From positions 20,087,177 to 20,151,176 of the forward strand of contig OY740768.1 of assembly GCA_963513935.1 (NCBI GenBank): 64,000 nt of DNA, in the 5' to 3' direction. This document shows, in pieces, positions 1-11,535 of this stretch. The position numbers and the translations under genes are program-made. Source of the DNA: Aphrophora alni (taxonomy: Eukaryota; Arthropoda; Insecta; Hemiptera; Aphrophoridae). Each line of letters starts with the position of its first letter. The stretch's first letter is position 1. A model generated the notes under the pieces. That model searched no databases. It saw only the letters and a list, made by a program, of their open reading frames with translations, and was not told the DNA's origin.

Positions 1-222
1 TATTTTAAAAATCTCAATACTTGTACAAAATTTCCGGAAAAAAAAAAAAAAAAATTACAGTTCAGCAACAGTTTGCAACCAAAATAAATCTTGACCATCA
101 TCATTAAACGGTTGATTTTAATAAAATATGATTTATGCTGAGGATGGGTTATTGGCAAAAGTGAACCGAATTTAAACCCTATCTAAATATATAAATATTT
201 CTTTAAAGATAGCGGTCATGAT

Positions 223-411
223 CAAGGGCGTACCCAGGATCAAAACTGGGGGGGGGGGGAAGCCATGGTCATTCAATATACAATTGATTATTAAAATAGT
301 TATTTCAAGAATTGTATTAAATTTCAGCAACAAAATGTATAATAAAGATTTATTTTTTTGCTTCCAGGGGAGGGGCAGCTGCCCCCCCTGCCCCTCGCTG
401 GGTATGCCCAT
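223..411. mobile_element. 189-bp MITE with 9-bp target-site duplication
   Basis: The left end reads AAGGGCGTACCCAG and the right end, reverse-complemented, reads ATGGGCATACCCAG, so there is an imperfect 14-bp terminal inverted repeat followed by G-rich (left) and C-rich (right) tracts. The 9-mer GGTCATGAT occurs exactly at 214-222 and again at 412-420, as expected for a target-site duplication. Nine-base duplications point to a Mutator- or Merlin-like transposase supplied in trans. The two short ORFs crossing it, one per strand, are products of the palindrome rather than genes. Confidence 0.75.
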
Positions 412-420
412 GGTCATGAT

Positions 421-1945
421 TTGTTTCCTCTTTTTTACTGATGAAGGAGTTTTTGTAATGCAGGACTGACATTTTTGTGACTAATAGTTTTGTTGGTTAC
501 CATTTTTATTGTGAATGGGTGTGAGAGAAATGTTTTTGAACTGTTTATTTATCTTTCTCATTATTTTTTGGTTCTCAGAGACATATACAAAGTTTGTTAT
601 AAGTAGGCTACAGTTTAAAATTTACACAGTTTACTAAATCTATGAAAGAAAAATAGTGAATATTTGAGAATTCATAAAGATAATTTTTAATGGAAACATC
701 TGGACAAATTATTTGGAATACAACTGGTACTTTATTTCATAGTGTAAAATATACGTTATTTTTAATCATATAAAATATTAATGTTTACATTATGTTGGCC
801 CTTAACCCTCTTCCCTTCCATAAGCAATACTACAGTTTGTTCATAGTTTTATATTAAAATATATTTAGTTTTAATTCTCTGGGACATATAGTATTTATAT
901 TTATTAGTGTTAGTGGACATATTAATACAAAAGCAAAAAATAAACTTAGAGACCCCTGAGTTTTAAACCCATTACAAAACGTAAAGAAATTATTCTCCAA
1001 GGGCTTGAAATAACGAGCGTATTTTCCAGATATACTTCTTCTCTAGTGCCTGCTTTTATCATAAATTAATAAAATAGTTGTGGTAAATAAGTCTCCTGAG
1101 GGGAATTCATTGATATACTGGTCCCTCAAGGCCCATCTGAAATAAAATTCTCCTAGTTGGGATTTTTCTCTAGAGATGTTAAATAAATCAATTAGTCACA
1201 GTTCGCTTATTTCCTTTTTCCTGGCAAATATTTCATGAAACTGAGCAAACGATAATATATTGCAGAGAAACCACTTAGCTGGATTTATTGCGATTAAAAA
1301 CAGAACAGGAATTCCCGTGTCTCTTTTTTAAAGTCTCCTTTAAGTAATTGCTGTATAATATATCAGGTGAGTCCAATTTAATTTGACATTTTGTAAGCTG
1401 AGATCATCAGTTCAGTGGTGGTGTTTAAGGTTCATTTTAAGTTAACATTCATGTTTTTGTAAAATGAAAATATCTCTCCGTCCATCCAATATGGGAAAGT
1501 ATTTGTCTATTCTAATCAAATGTATTCAATAAATATTTGAGTTAATATCCCTTTGTGGGAAGTTGCTACTCAAGAAAAAATAATACATTAGGTTTTTTGA
1601 AGTGAGTAAAATCTTTATAGCAAAAAAAAAAAAATATAAAAAAAAAAAAAAATAAATAAATAAATTGTATATCAATCTAAACAGGATAAGAAACTAACAA
1701 CCGACTCATTTCAGTAGCTACTCACTTGGCAATACATTGACTTTTATAAACAAATGAAGATAAAAATAAAAGTGTGCCCTTTGGTTTATTCATTATAAGT
1801 GCCTTGCTTGTTTGTTTCCTATGATAATGTTGGAACCATAGTACACCAATCTTCTGGTGTCAGAATATAACTTACTTATGTTCTTTGGTCTTCTTTCATC
1901 AGTATCAAGTCTGTTTATATATCCTTATTCATCATTGAGTTTGTC
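421..1945. other. AT-rich DNA, no feature recognised
   Basis: No ORF of note. There are A-rich simple tracts near 1620-1665 and a short poly-A at 40-54 left of the MITE. I see no repeat shared with the rest of the window. Confidence 0.5.
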
Positions 1946-2815
1946 TCATGCTAACTCAAATTGTGCTCTCAATGAGTCGTGTCGTGCGTTCAGACGGAAT
2001 ACTGCTACTGGCTCTCTCAGGAATTTACACATGCTTATTCTCTTCCTAAGTCTTCTCAATATCATGACATGATTTACATTTGAAAATGGTCTTTGGCTTT
2101 TGGTAGAATTCGTTGGTTGTTTCTTTCTTATTTTAGTTTGGTTAACAAGACATTCACAATGTCCTTCTTTTGCTGAAGTTGTGTACCCTTTTTTGCTAGT
2201 TTGCTGTCTCATTTTTTTAGTATTAAAACATGAGAAAGAACCCATTGGAACCAAATCCTTGCAGACGCTTCTGCACATCATTCCCAGTTTCATTATTTAG
2301 TTTTTTGTTGGAGGATGCTGCTTGGATTGCTGATTTGGAATTACAATAAAGGGAACATTTTTGCAAAGTTGTATATCTGTACAGAAGTTGTAAAGCAAAA
2401 GCTATTGTCTGTATCTCTACATCCAGCCTACTTTTGTTGTTTCTCATCGAGATGTAAAGTGGACATCATCTAATGAACTGGATGTAAATGAACTATCTAT
2501 TCATTTGATGGATATCTTTCTTCATTCATTGCCAAAATACCCTGGTTCAAAGTTAATGGTGGATTTTTGTTTGACATCACCAACTAGAAATAGGTTAAAT
2601 GTTTAGTTACAAATAGACAAAGGGGTTCTTAAGTATGTAGAAAGATACAATTTCGTATTTAACAGTTGTATATGTCCTTTGTTACAGTCAGTGGATCTTT
2701 TTGAGTTTTGAAGGTCTGTTTTTTAGCTTCTTTTTTCCCCAATTTGTATGACACCATTTCTAGTGTTCATTTCCGTCTGCCACCTGGGTAGTGCTCAAGA
2801 AGCTTTACAGATTTC
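1946..2815 (-). pseudogene. Jockey/I-type non-LTR retrotransposon relic, RNase H region
   Basis: Reading the minus strand from about 2815 down to 1946, and moving between frames, the translation follows the C-terminal part of an insect non-LTR retrotransposon polyprotein. First come linker residues ending in ERYPSNE, just before where the first RNase H aspartate (TDGS motif) should be; here it is degraded. Next is an RNase H core with CSLYCNSKSAIQAASSNK, equivalent to the family's SDSKSAL motif. Then KKGYTTSAKEG matches the usual AKKGT region, and the tail AVFRLNARHDSL matches the family's FRL-TGHDCL motif. Frame changes near 2290 and 2450 and several stops show it is dead. The reverse transcriptase and endonuclease are absent. 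Assignment to Jockey or I superfamily rests on motif order recognised by eye. Confidence 0.72.
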
Positions 2816-2880
2816 TTTTTTAAGGATATAGTCCAATATTTTATAATAAGCAAAGGAGTTACTTTATTAATGTAACTTCA

Positions 2881-3015
2881 ATGATACTGGTAAAAACAAA
2901 GAATATTGTTAAAAAATTAAAGGAGTTTTACTTCAACAATAAATTAGAAAAAGCAGATCAGTCGGAAATTAATTTTTTTGATCATGAAAATGGCTTATTA
3001 ATGGATGAAGATTAA
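2881..3015 (+). pseudogene. Coding-like fossil at the left edge of B, product unknown
   Basis: A 44-codon frame opens with ATG at the B edge and contains KADQSEINFFDHENG before a TAA. The same frame is kept, indel-free, in copy 3 (from 22467), although the ATG is TTG there. Of eleven base differences between the copies over this stretch, seven fall at third codon positions and five are synonymous. That mildly suggests past coding constraint. Beyond the shared TAA, the frame stays open for about 20 more codons in both copies, ending at TTTTACTGA. I do not recognise the protein. It could equally be a chance ORF. Confidence 0.22.
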
Positions 3016-4884
3016 TTAGAAACAATAGTCAAAACACCACTTCCTATTAATAAATCAATTAATATGGTAATTTTTTACTGAAATGAAGATTGGGTGATAT
3101 TTTATCTCACTTGTGTAAGTTGTGAAAAGAAAACATATTAAAGTGGTCCAAAGAATGTGAAGATGATTTTAAATGCATTAAACAGGAAATATTAGTTAAA
3201 TCAAATTTAATTTATCATAATTCAAAATTATTTCTATGACAGCATCTAATGTTGAAAATGAAGGAGTACAGGTTGTGTTGTAGGTATGGTTCAGGGCGCC
3301 TAACCTTATATTCTTAATTTGTAAATATATATAACACGAGTAGTAAAAAGAATATTAATTTGTTAACGATCCTCCTTACTTGTTGGTAAAGTTACATTTT
3401 TTGTTTGAAGAGTTGTTGAGGAGCATTTTATACTCTTGTTTTTATTTAGGGTATGATGCTGGCAATGATATTTTACCTAATAAAAAATAATGTAGTATTT
3501 GGAAAAATATTTGATTTTTAATATGTTGAATTGAAAAAGTATATGGCTTTCAAAAATTCTGAAAAATCTTATTTAAAGTACATGACTTACAAATGTAACC
3601 AAAAATACCTAAAAATTTTTCATAGCAATCAGTACCTATAACTATATCTAGGACAAGGTTAATTTATGTCTGATTTTTCTGATCAGCTCCTATGAATTTA
3701 TTAAAAGAGACATACAGAATCTCTGTGCCATGTCAACTGGTATAGTACTAGTCATAAGCACATTATTATCTTTAACATTGTGTTAATCTTTAAAGTTTTC
3801 ATTTCATTTAAAAAACAATAATGTTTAATTTAAAAGAGGAGGAGGTAATAATTTGAACATTGGTTGTTCAGTTTGCCTTTTATGCAATGCATGACTGACA
3901 AAACAGAAAGAGTTTTCTGTATTCACATGACTAAATCTGTATGGTTTGTTTTAATAAAGGTCTTTTGTTTATGAATAAATAATCTAATGTTTTGTTATTC
4001 TAAGATATTACAACAGAAGTCTATCTAATGCTTTCTTTTAAAGAAAACATTTCATAAAGGCTTGTTAATACTCATTTAATAATGCATGATAAAAGGGAAA
4101 AGTATTATAATATCCTTTAAAGCAAGGAATCTTTTCTTCTCTTTATATACGTAAGGCCTCATTAATAGGCAATTAAATAAATTCACTCCAATGACAAAGT
4201 AAGAACATTTAATTGGGCAACTTCTTCAAGAGAAATTTGTTTACCAATAGATATGTATTTTATAATGTTTTACACCATCTATCAATTTAACTTATCTATC
4301 ATTTCGGTGTATTAACTTTTTAATTTGTATTTTTTCAATTATTTATTTTCATTAAGTTGATTCTAACTTCAAAAGACTAACTTTGATATCAACCAGTTAC
4401 ATTTCATACAGTGAAATCAATGATTACTCTTAAAAATAAACCATGTTCATGGTTTTCTAATCTGGTTGTTGAAATAAATTTGCAATTTTCTTCTCTTTTC
4501 GAAGCAAAATTATTGTTATTTAATATTCGGTTAAAGAGCTTGACATTTGTGAATTTAGCTGAGAAATTTACACCTTTTACTAAGTTGCCATTTAAACACT
4601 TTTATCCATCCCTTGTCCAACAATATCGTTCATGCTGTCCATGTTTAGATGATTATAAATTATCGTTTTTAGAGTGGACATAAATATATTTGTTATCATC
4701 CACAGTAATTTAAAATTAAAATTAACAAAACAGATTTTCGAATATTATTTTTATAATCTTCATCTGAAAGGAGAAATGTATTTTCATGATTTCCAAACTG
4801 TTTTCAAATAAATATTGTGAGTCGGCTTGATAACTTTCAAAGTAAACTTAGATAGTATTGTTTTAGAGTATAAAATGATAAAGT

Positions 4885-4955
4885 GATTAGTATATTCTAA
4901 TCATTATATGTATATTGGTATATATTCCTATACTAAAATGATTAGTATAGGAATA
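4885..4955. repeat. Paired AT-rich hairpins within B
   Basis: The palindrome TGATTAGTATATTCTAATCA is followed by inverted arms ATTCCTATACTAA / TTAGTATAGGAAT separated by five bases. The second hairpin recurs in copy 2 (15698-15728) and copy 3 (from about 24530), so it belongs to B and was not made by a later insertion. Confidence 0.6.
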
Positions 4956-5892
4956 ATTTTTCAGGAATTAATTAAAAGCCACAGTATGTTTGTTCTAAAA
5001 CTGAAGATTAAAAGATAAAATACAAACTACATGGTATGGAAGAAAATGAATTATTATTGCTATTGTATGCAAGCTAATTAGTAATAAGATATAAATTGAA
5101 TTTGAAAAGGAATAAAAGAAACAAAACAAGAAACAATTTAAAATGTTTAGAATAATTTTTTGGGGTGAAATGAGGGAATTTATATTTTACCTCTGCTCAT
5201 GTTGAAATCGGGCTTTGTTTGCATATTTTACCTTCAACTCCTTCTGTTTTAAGTACACAATTTGCAATTTTAATGTGTAAAGCTCAGGATAGTGTATTAC
5301 GATTAATGTAACAGGATATTTGTAGTTAGATTGATACAATATAGACCATTTTAATGAATTAAGTCTACTAAGATAATTTTTTTTTTCAATTTAACATAAC
5401 TTTCTTTACCCTTAAAATTACAATAGGTAGGGGAGTGAAGAGATAATGAGAAGACATAATAGAAATACTTTTTGTCTGAGGGCCTCTTTGTAAACAATAT
5501 TTTCAGTTTTAATATTACATATCAGCATGAAGAGAACTCTTATGCAAACAAGTCATGTGTCCATGTGGACTCAGCAAATCAATGTCAGCTACTTTGGTTT
5601 GATGTGAATCACATAACTCAAAATAAAATTAGTATGATTTTCAAACTAAAACCATTTATAACTTTGAAACTTAAAAGGATTATAATAATTCTAATAAAAG
5701 TTTTGTTATTGATAAAAAGTATGTTTTCACCAAAAATGTCAAAAAGTATACAGGAGATTAAAGATTTTCTCTTATTTGCTAGTAAAAATTCTTAAATTTT
5801 AATTGGGAACTACTGCACCGACTTTTTAAAAGATTTAATTTCCAATGGTGTGTAGTAAATCATATACCGATTTTTTCACTTACAATTCATAT

Positions 5893-7458
5893 TATAACAT
5901 TCAACTTACTATGCTTATCTTATGTTATATAAAAAAAAACCTTGACTTTACTTTTTTTTACTTATTTAGGATTTATTTTGGTACTGAAATTATTTGGTCA
6001 ATACACAATCCTTTAAATTTTTAAAACTCACTTTATTTTAGCGCAGAACAAACAAGGAACAAATCGTTGTACGTAAGGATAGTTACAAATTAAGCAACTT
6101 AATTTTAGCAGATACACTTTCAAAAGTCCCTTACCACACTTGGGAATAAACAAAAAACAAAATGTTTTGTCAAAAGAGTCTTTGTTAAGATTCCCTCTGA
6201 AAATGACAACTTTGTTGTTGTAATAGCTATAAGGGTCTAATAGGAATAAACATTTTACTTTTGACAAAACATTTAGTTTTTTGTTATTTTGTTTATTCCC
6301 AAGTGTGGTAAGGGACTTTTGAAAGTGTATCTGTATATATTGTCACCACAGTGCTCTGGTCTTTGTTTATTAATTTTAGCAACTTATTCTAAAATTTTAT
6401 TTGACATTCATACAACTTTCATTCCTTATTTCTAACAAACTAATATTTAAACAAACACAAATTTCAATACTGGCAAATATATTTCTTCTACTGCTTTTTG
6501 AAATTACTTTTACTTTAAGTTAATTTACCTTACTCTCAATTAATTGTATACTCTCAAAAAAAAAAAATTCAAATTTATCAATCTCCAATTTACTCCTCGG
6601 CTAGCTCTTGATATACAAAACAAATGAAATGATTAAATTTACTGACTCTTGGTTCAATTTACTTTCCTATACTAACAAAACTTAAATCTACAATCTCGGT
6701 GGGAATCCTTTAGAAGCTCAAGCAAAATGAAATTTAAATAGTATTAAAAAGATATTAATAGAAACATATGGTACTTATCAATCCTTGTCCTGGTCCCTCT
6801 TTCGATGAAAACACACTTTCACAAAACCCCAACTCATTCTTTCCCCTTTATTTAACCCTTAAAAAAACCACTTTCGATGCACACACTTGCTCCTTGATGT
6901 GGATCCTGGCGATGACGAGATAATCTCCTTCTCCCAGGGTGACGATGAACAACTTTTTTTTCACGTTGAAGACGACGAATCAAACTCTTATCTGCTGAAG
7001 GCAAATATCAAACTTTGTACTTTGCTGAAGGCTACTAATTAAATCTCTCGCTGAAGCTAATACTCAGTACTTTTCGCTGAAGGCTACGCCACACTAACTT
7101 TCACAAATTCAAAAAAAAAAAGGATTTCGTCCTTCCTAATGGTTGTTTTTGAATTTGTCGTTATTTTTTTGGAAAGTTTCGGTTTCTCCTAGTCTGTTGA
7201 ACCCTTCTGATGGAGAAATCGTAGCGTCGCTTTCCCTTTTTCAACCCTAATAATTTTACCATTCCTTCTGGACATCTGCAGCACTTGTGCCTCCACTCCT
7301 TTCTTAACAATCCCTTGTATAAACCCTTTTTAATTTTCTATCTCTAATTTAATTTTACACTTGAAGATTTAATTCTTATTCCTAATTTATTTTATTAAAT
7401 TTGTTTTTCTATCACCTTTAATCATGTTAACTGGTTTGATTGAGATGATATCGTTACA
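5893..7458. mobile_element. Probable solo LTR (1566 bp) inserted in B copy 1
   Basis: The segment is absent from B copies 2 and 3, which read straight through at an uninterrupted ATAT (just before 25525 in copy 3; 14336-14345 in copy 2). Here ATAT is present on both sides, 5889-5892 and 7459-7462, giving a clean 4-bp target-site duplication. The ends are TATAAC at the left and CGTTACA at the right. They fit a decayed TGTAAC...GTTACA LTR pair, as seen in insect Gypsy or BEL/Pao elements. No second copy of the LTR, primer-binding site or gag-pol is present, hence solo. It contains four degenerate GCTGAAGGC units at about 6990-7085. A short-TIR DNA element is the alternative. Confidence 0.65.
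6108..6335. repeat. Foldback (about 70-bp arms) inside the solo LTR
   Basis: The sequence at 6108-6178 (…CACTTTCAAAAGTCCCTTAC…) reappears reverse-complemented at about 6258-6335, with about 75 bp between the arms. The 79-codon minus-strand ORF crossing it is a by-product. It may be a nested MITE or a snap-back rearrangement within the LTR. Confidence 0.65.
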
Positions 7459-8248
7459 ATATGTTTTAGCTGAAAATTTTCAAAAATAGATCATAAAGCC
7501 TGAATCTCCTACTTTTCAGCAACTATTATGGAACTACTGCACTGATTTCAAAAATGTTTTCTGTTCCAATAGCATTCAAATCATAAACAAATGTTACTGA
7601 AAATTTTAAGAAAATGGATAAAAAATATTGAAAATTTTCATGTTACCATTATAGACAAATCGTTTTAACTTGGGGAACTAAAAAAAGAATTTCAATTAAA
7701 CCTGACCTTAATCAATGGTCTATAATGTACCTAACCATAATGTACTTACATAGAAAAGAAGTTTGATTGATAATGGGAAGTTATAATTTTACAGACCATC
7801 AAACAAACAGGTAGAATAAATGGAAATAATGAGACGATTATTCAATTCCACAAAACAACTTTAATTGACGTGCATGTCGCTGGCCCGGCCATGTCGGAAT
7901 TTGTAAAAACTAATTATGCCAAGATTTAGTACCTATTTCGTACTATTTAGTACCTCCAATCAAAAAATTAGTACCTCTTCCCTAACCGAGTAATCAAATT
8001 TTTTAAGGTGCCGGGCCAGCGACATGGCTCCCCGGCCATGATCGAATTTGAACTCAAATTTTTATTTCGTATAATTATTGACTTCACGTAGTTTGTAGTT
8101 TGTACAATTTCCCCCTGTAATTTGCGAGTTGTTAGGGGTTGTCTGGAGAAAGTTGATTCGACCTTCCTGCTTGGCCGAAGGAATGTTTTTGTTGAATGTT
8201 TTGGTTTTTGTCTCATGTGTTTTGGTTTGTGTCGTCGGGCCTATAATA

Positions 8249-8320
8249 CAGTAGAACCTCTGTTAACCAGCCTCGGATTAACCATCGTAGTGTACTGGTT
8301 GGATGAGAGTTTCCGAAAAA
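8249..8320 (+). mobile_element. Possible pogo/Tigger-like terminus inside the MULE
   Basis: TA followed by CAGTAGAACCTCTGTTAACC and then CGGATTAACC resembles the terminus of pogo/Tigger elements, which start CAGTAGAACC and insert at TA. No matching opposite terminus or transposase is visible, so this is a fragment at best. Confidence 0.35.
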
Positions 8321-9431
8321 AAATTGTAATTGAATCACCAAAGCAGCGGCGAGTCAAACAACTTTGTTGATAGCGGTATCCCATTGTCGGCGGCATAAAA
8401 ACACCGCGGCATTGGCACCCGTCGGTATAGCAGACATACACCCAAAAAACGTTTGATGGGCCGCTTTTTTTCCACGAATCATTTTGCCAGTACTTTGTTA
8501 ACTATCATTGTATTGTGATCTAAGGTCTAATAGAGTAAATATTCATATTATATTCATATAGAGTAAATATTCAAAGAAGAGTTATTGTTTCTTGTAGAGG
8601 CTTTGACATGAATCAATTTTATAATTATTGATTTGAGAAATGTAATCCAGAATTATTTTTATTCATAGATGTATATTTTGAAGCTGTTTTCTATATAATA
8701 TGAATAAATGAAGCTGTTCGTTTCAATATAAATATTTTTTGTCCCATGAGAGTCCCATTGTGATTCAATAAAATTAGTTTTAAAATATCTGGAATTTTTA
8801 ATTTAATATGTATGCGTATGTACTACAATATCACCTTTGTCAATCCAATTGAAAATATAATATGTATATGTATATTATTATATTTTATACATATATTCAA
8901 TAATATGTGTATAAAACATAATAATAACTATAAAATTTCAAGATAATATACGGGAAATGTCGACCCATCCGGAGTCGTTGGGACTAATGGCCGTTGCTAA
9001 TAAGTCAAAAGAGTCAAAAATGTTCGTAGAATTGAAAAAAAATTGTTTTGCAATCATGTATGTGGTTTGTGAAGTGATCTATCTACAGCATATATTAGTG
9101 GATTATTTTGATATGGACATGTGTTTTAGCCATAATATTTCTAAGTATTTCTTTACTTTTTTTTTTGACCTACGTTATTTCACAGATCTTCACGGGTATG
9201 TACCATGAAGACGCTCATCATTGATTTCTTTTCGGTACAGTAGGGAAGTTCGAATGAGGCTGTATTTGATAGATATTCAGATTCCAAAAGATTCATTTCA
9301 TATTTTACTTATCATAAATCTATTTTTTTCGTTTTTTTTAAAGTTCTACTCTTGATAGATTTATACGATTATAGTGTCGAGTGACATGACGTTTAAACAA
9401 TTTTAAAATATTTAGGGTTTAGCGGTGTAAA

Positions 9432-9640
9432 ATACAGGGTGATTGAAACAGGTGTACCACTGTTTTATTCTATAAGTACAATAGTTGTAATAAAATTTTA
9501 AAACTTAACCCCAGGGTTTTTTGAGTTAAAACTAGATGTATTAATAAATTATTTATATCACCCACCAGGTTTTCAAAATGGAGGTCAGCTCTATATTTTC
9601 TTATGGGAACCCCTATTTTTTATGACGATTTTGGATAAAA
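9432..9640 (+). repeat. Fragment of an ACAGGGTG-type dispersed repeat
   Basis: It begins TACAGGGTGATTGAAACAGG and continues through CAAAATGGAGGTC and GGGAACCCC. Ends of this type (A)CAGGGTG recur, reverse-complemented, at 40065-40076 and 51757-51768 and suggest mariner-like or related small elements. It sits inside the Mutator-like element, so it was either captured or inserted there. Confidence 0.35.
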
Positions 9641-9892
9641 CATTATATAAAGATTTGACATTCTTGGGTATTTTCCCGATCTTTAACAGGTTAGAAGTTG
9701 TGAAAGTACAAGATTTAAGGCGTTTTCAGAGACAATTTAAAAAAGTTAAATTCAAATGAAAAATATAAACTAGAGTTAGGGCAAAAAGTGTAATAACACT
9801 ACTGTTATTTTTATTTGCTCTGTAGGCTGAGGAATACAGTTATTGATAGAAAACCAAAATCATAATTTTCTGGCATTTTTCTAAAACATCCA

Positions 9893-10865
9893 TTTAATAG
9901 GCTGTATCTCAGTTACCTTTTAGGTACTAATGTTTTCATTGCAGGTATGAAATAGTACGTAATTGGTACTAAATAATGGCATAATTATTTTTCTCAAATT
10001 CAACCATGGCCGGGCCAGCGACATGCACGCAGGGGTCGTTGACCCCCACCTTTAACAGGCTGTATCTCGGTTACCTTTGAGGTACAAATTTTTTTATTGG
10101 AAGTAAAAAATAGGTACTAAATCTTGGTGTGATTTTTGAGTTCAAATTCGATCATGGCCGGGGAGCCATGTCGCTGGCCCGGCACCTTAAAAAATTTGAT
10201 TACTCGGTTAGGGAAGAGGTACTAATTTTTTGATTGGAGGTACTAAATCTTGGCATAATTAGTTTTTTCAAATTCCGACATGGCCGGGCAGAGAGGTCAT
10301 TGACCTTTACCCTTAACGGGCCTGTATCTCGGTTACCTTTTGAGGTACAAATTTTTTTATTGGAAGTAAAAAGTAGTACGAAATAGGTACTAAATCTTGG
10401 TGTAATTTTTGAGTTCAAATTCGATCATGGCCGGGGAGCCATGTCGCTGGCCCGGCACCTTAAAAAATTTGATTACTCGGTTAGGGAAGAGGTACTAATT
10501 TTTTGATTGGAGGTACGAAATAGGTACTAAATCTTGGCATAATTAGTTTTTACAAATTCCGACATGGCAGGGCAGAGAGGTCATTGACCTTTACCTTTAA
10601 CGGGCTGTATTTCGGTTACCTTTTGAGGTACAAATTTTTTTATTGGAAGTAAAAAATAGTACGAAATAGGTACTAAATCTTGGTGTAATTTTTGAGTTCA
10701 AATTAGATCATGGCCGGGGAGCCATGTCGCTGGCCCGGCACCTTAAAAAATTTGATTACTCGGTTAGGGAAGAGGTACTAATTTTTTGATTGGAGGTACT
10801 AAATCTTGGCATACAGTAATTAGTTTTTACAAATTCCGACATGGCCGGGCCAGCGACATGCACGT
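9893..10865. repeat. Tandem array of about 260-282 bp units carrying the TIR motif
   Basis: Three good units begin at about 10053, 10313 and 10595, each opening GGCTGTATCTCGGTTACC or a close variant. A degenerate unit precedes them from about 9893. Each unit carries GGTACTAAATCTTGG repeats and the GC-rich core CATGTCGCTGGCCCGG, the same sequence as the element's tip, in internal position. The last unit merges into the right terminal repeat. Such subterminal arrays are known from foldback-type and some Mutator-like elements. Confidence 0.75.
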
Positions 10866-11004
10866 CTTTAATTGACATATTTATGTTTCGCCGTTAGGCA
10901 TTTTCAAGCAACTAAATTTGTAAACAAAACGTCTAAACTAAAAATTTGAGACCAATAGGCGCATAAAACGGACACACGAAATAAAATTATCATGTTAATA
11001 ATGA

Positions 11005-11217
11005 TTTTGCGGAAAACCAAAATTATGTTCTCTCTGCCTTGTAGAGACCTCGAACTCTAGGGTTTAACTGACTGGTAAATAGTTCGTTAGTAACCTACTA
11101 TAAACAGTCTCAGTTTAGGCTAACGAATCTAGTCTATAGAAGAAATTAAACCTCAAGAGTTCGAAACTCCCTACAAAGTAGAGAGAAGATTTAATAACCT
11201 TATGGTTTTCCGCAAAA
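11005..11217. mobile_element. Foldback MITE-like unit in B copy 1
   Basis: Ends read TTTTGCGGAAAACCA inward from both sides, with imperfect arms of about 75 bp (GTTCTCTCTGCCTTGTAG... on one side and its diverged complement on the other). TGA flanks it at 11002-11004 and 11218-11220. It is present in all three B copies, so it predates their spread or is an integral part of B. Arms contain GTTCGAAAC and similar, resembling a pol III box B, but no box A is evident. Confidence 0.6.
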
Positions 11218-11535
11218 TGATAACTAAAGTTGAGAATTTTATTGACTGATTGATTTATTGTTAATTTTAGTATACGAGTACGTTTAAATAGACATTAAAC
11301 AGTTTATTATATCTTCAATATTCCATTTACTGCAAATGATAGTCAAGTTTGCATATGTATTTGAAATGTTTATAAATCTTGTTAATTATATTATTTCAAA
11401 CATACAATTATTATAGGTAATATTATTACATATTTTAGACAGTTTTATTTTGCCAAGTTATTGTCGGCGTACGTGGATGGTGGTACCAAGTAAAAAGCAA
11501 CAGGTTGCGCTAATGTACTAAAACTGACACAATTC

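Larger units (their letters stand above)
7868..10865. mobile_element. Mutator-like TIR element, 2998 bp, with 9-bp TSD
   Basis: Both ends begin ACGTGCATGTCGCTGGCCCG when read inward, and the terminal inverted repeat continues imperfectly for roughly 200 bp. The 9-mer CTTTAATTG flanks it at 7859-7867 and 10866-10874. Copy 3 of B has the empty site CTTTAATTG followed by CGACAT near 25945, so this is a true insertion into B. Long TIRs plus a 9-bp duplication fit the Mutator (MULE) superfamily. I see no transposase, so it is non-autonomous or gutted. The interior is about 45% GC at the ends and AT-rich in the middle, and holds fragments of other elements. The right third is an array of tandem units carrying the terminal motif. 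Confidence 0.8.

Noticed and set aside
172..469. Overlapping ORFs on both strands at the left end
   Set aside because: They are translations of the arms of the 189-bp MITE.
4411..4683. 90-codon ORF in B copy 1 ending CCPCLDDYKLSFLEWT
   Set aside because: The frame is broken in B copy 3 by indels and the region is deleted from copy 2, so there is no sign of protein-level constraint.
5472..5795. 107-codon ORF, with relatives at 14413, 14840 and 25204
   Set aside because: The relatives are the same stretch of repeat B. They open and close at different places and gain frameshifts, consistent with non-coding drift.
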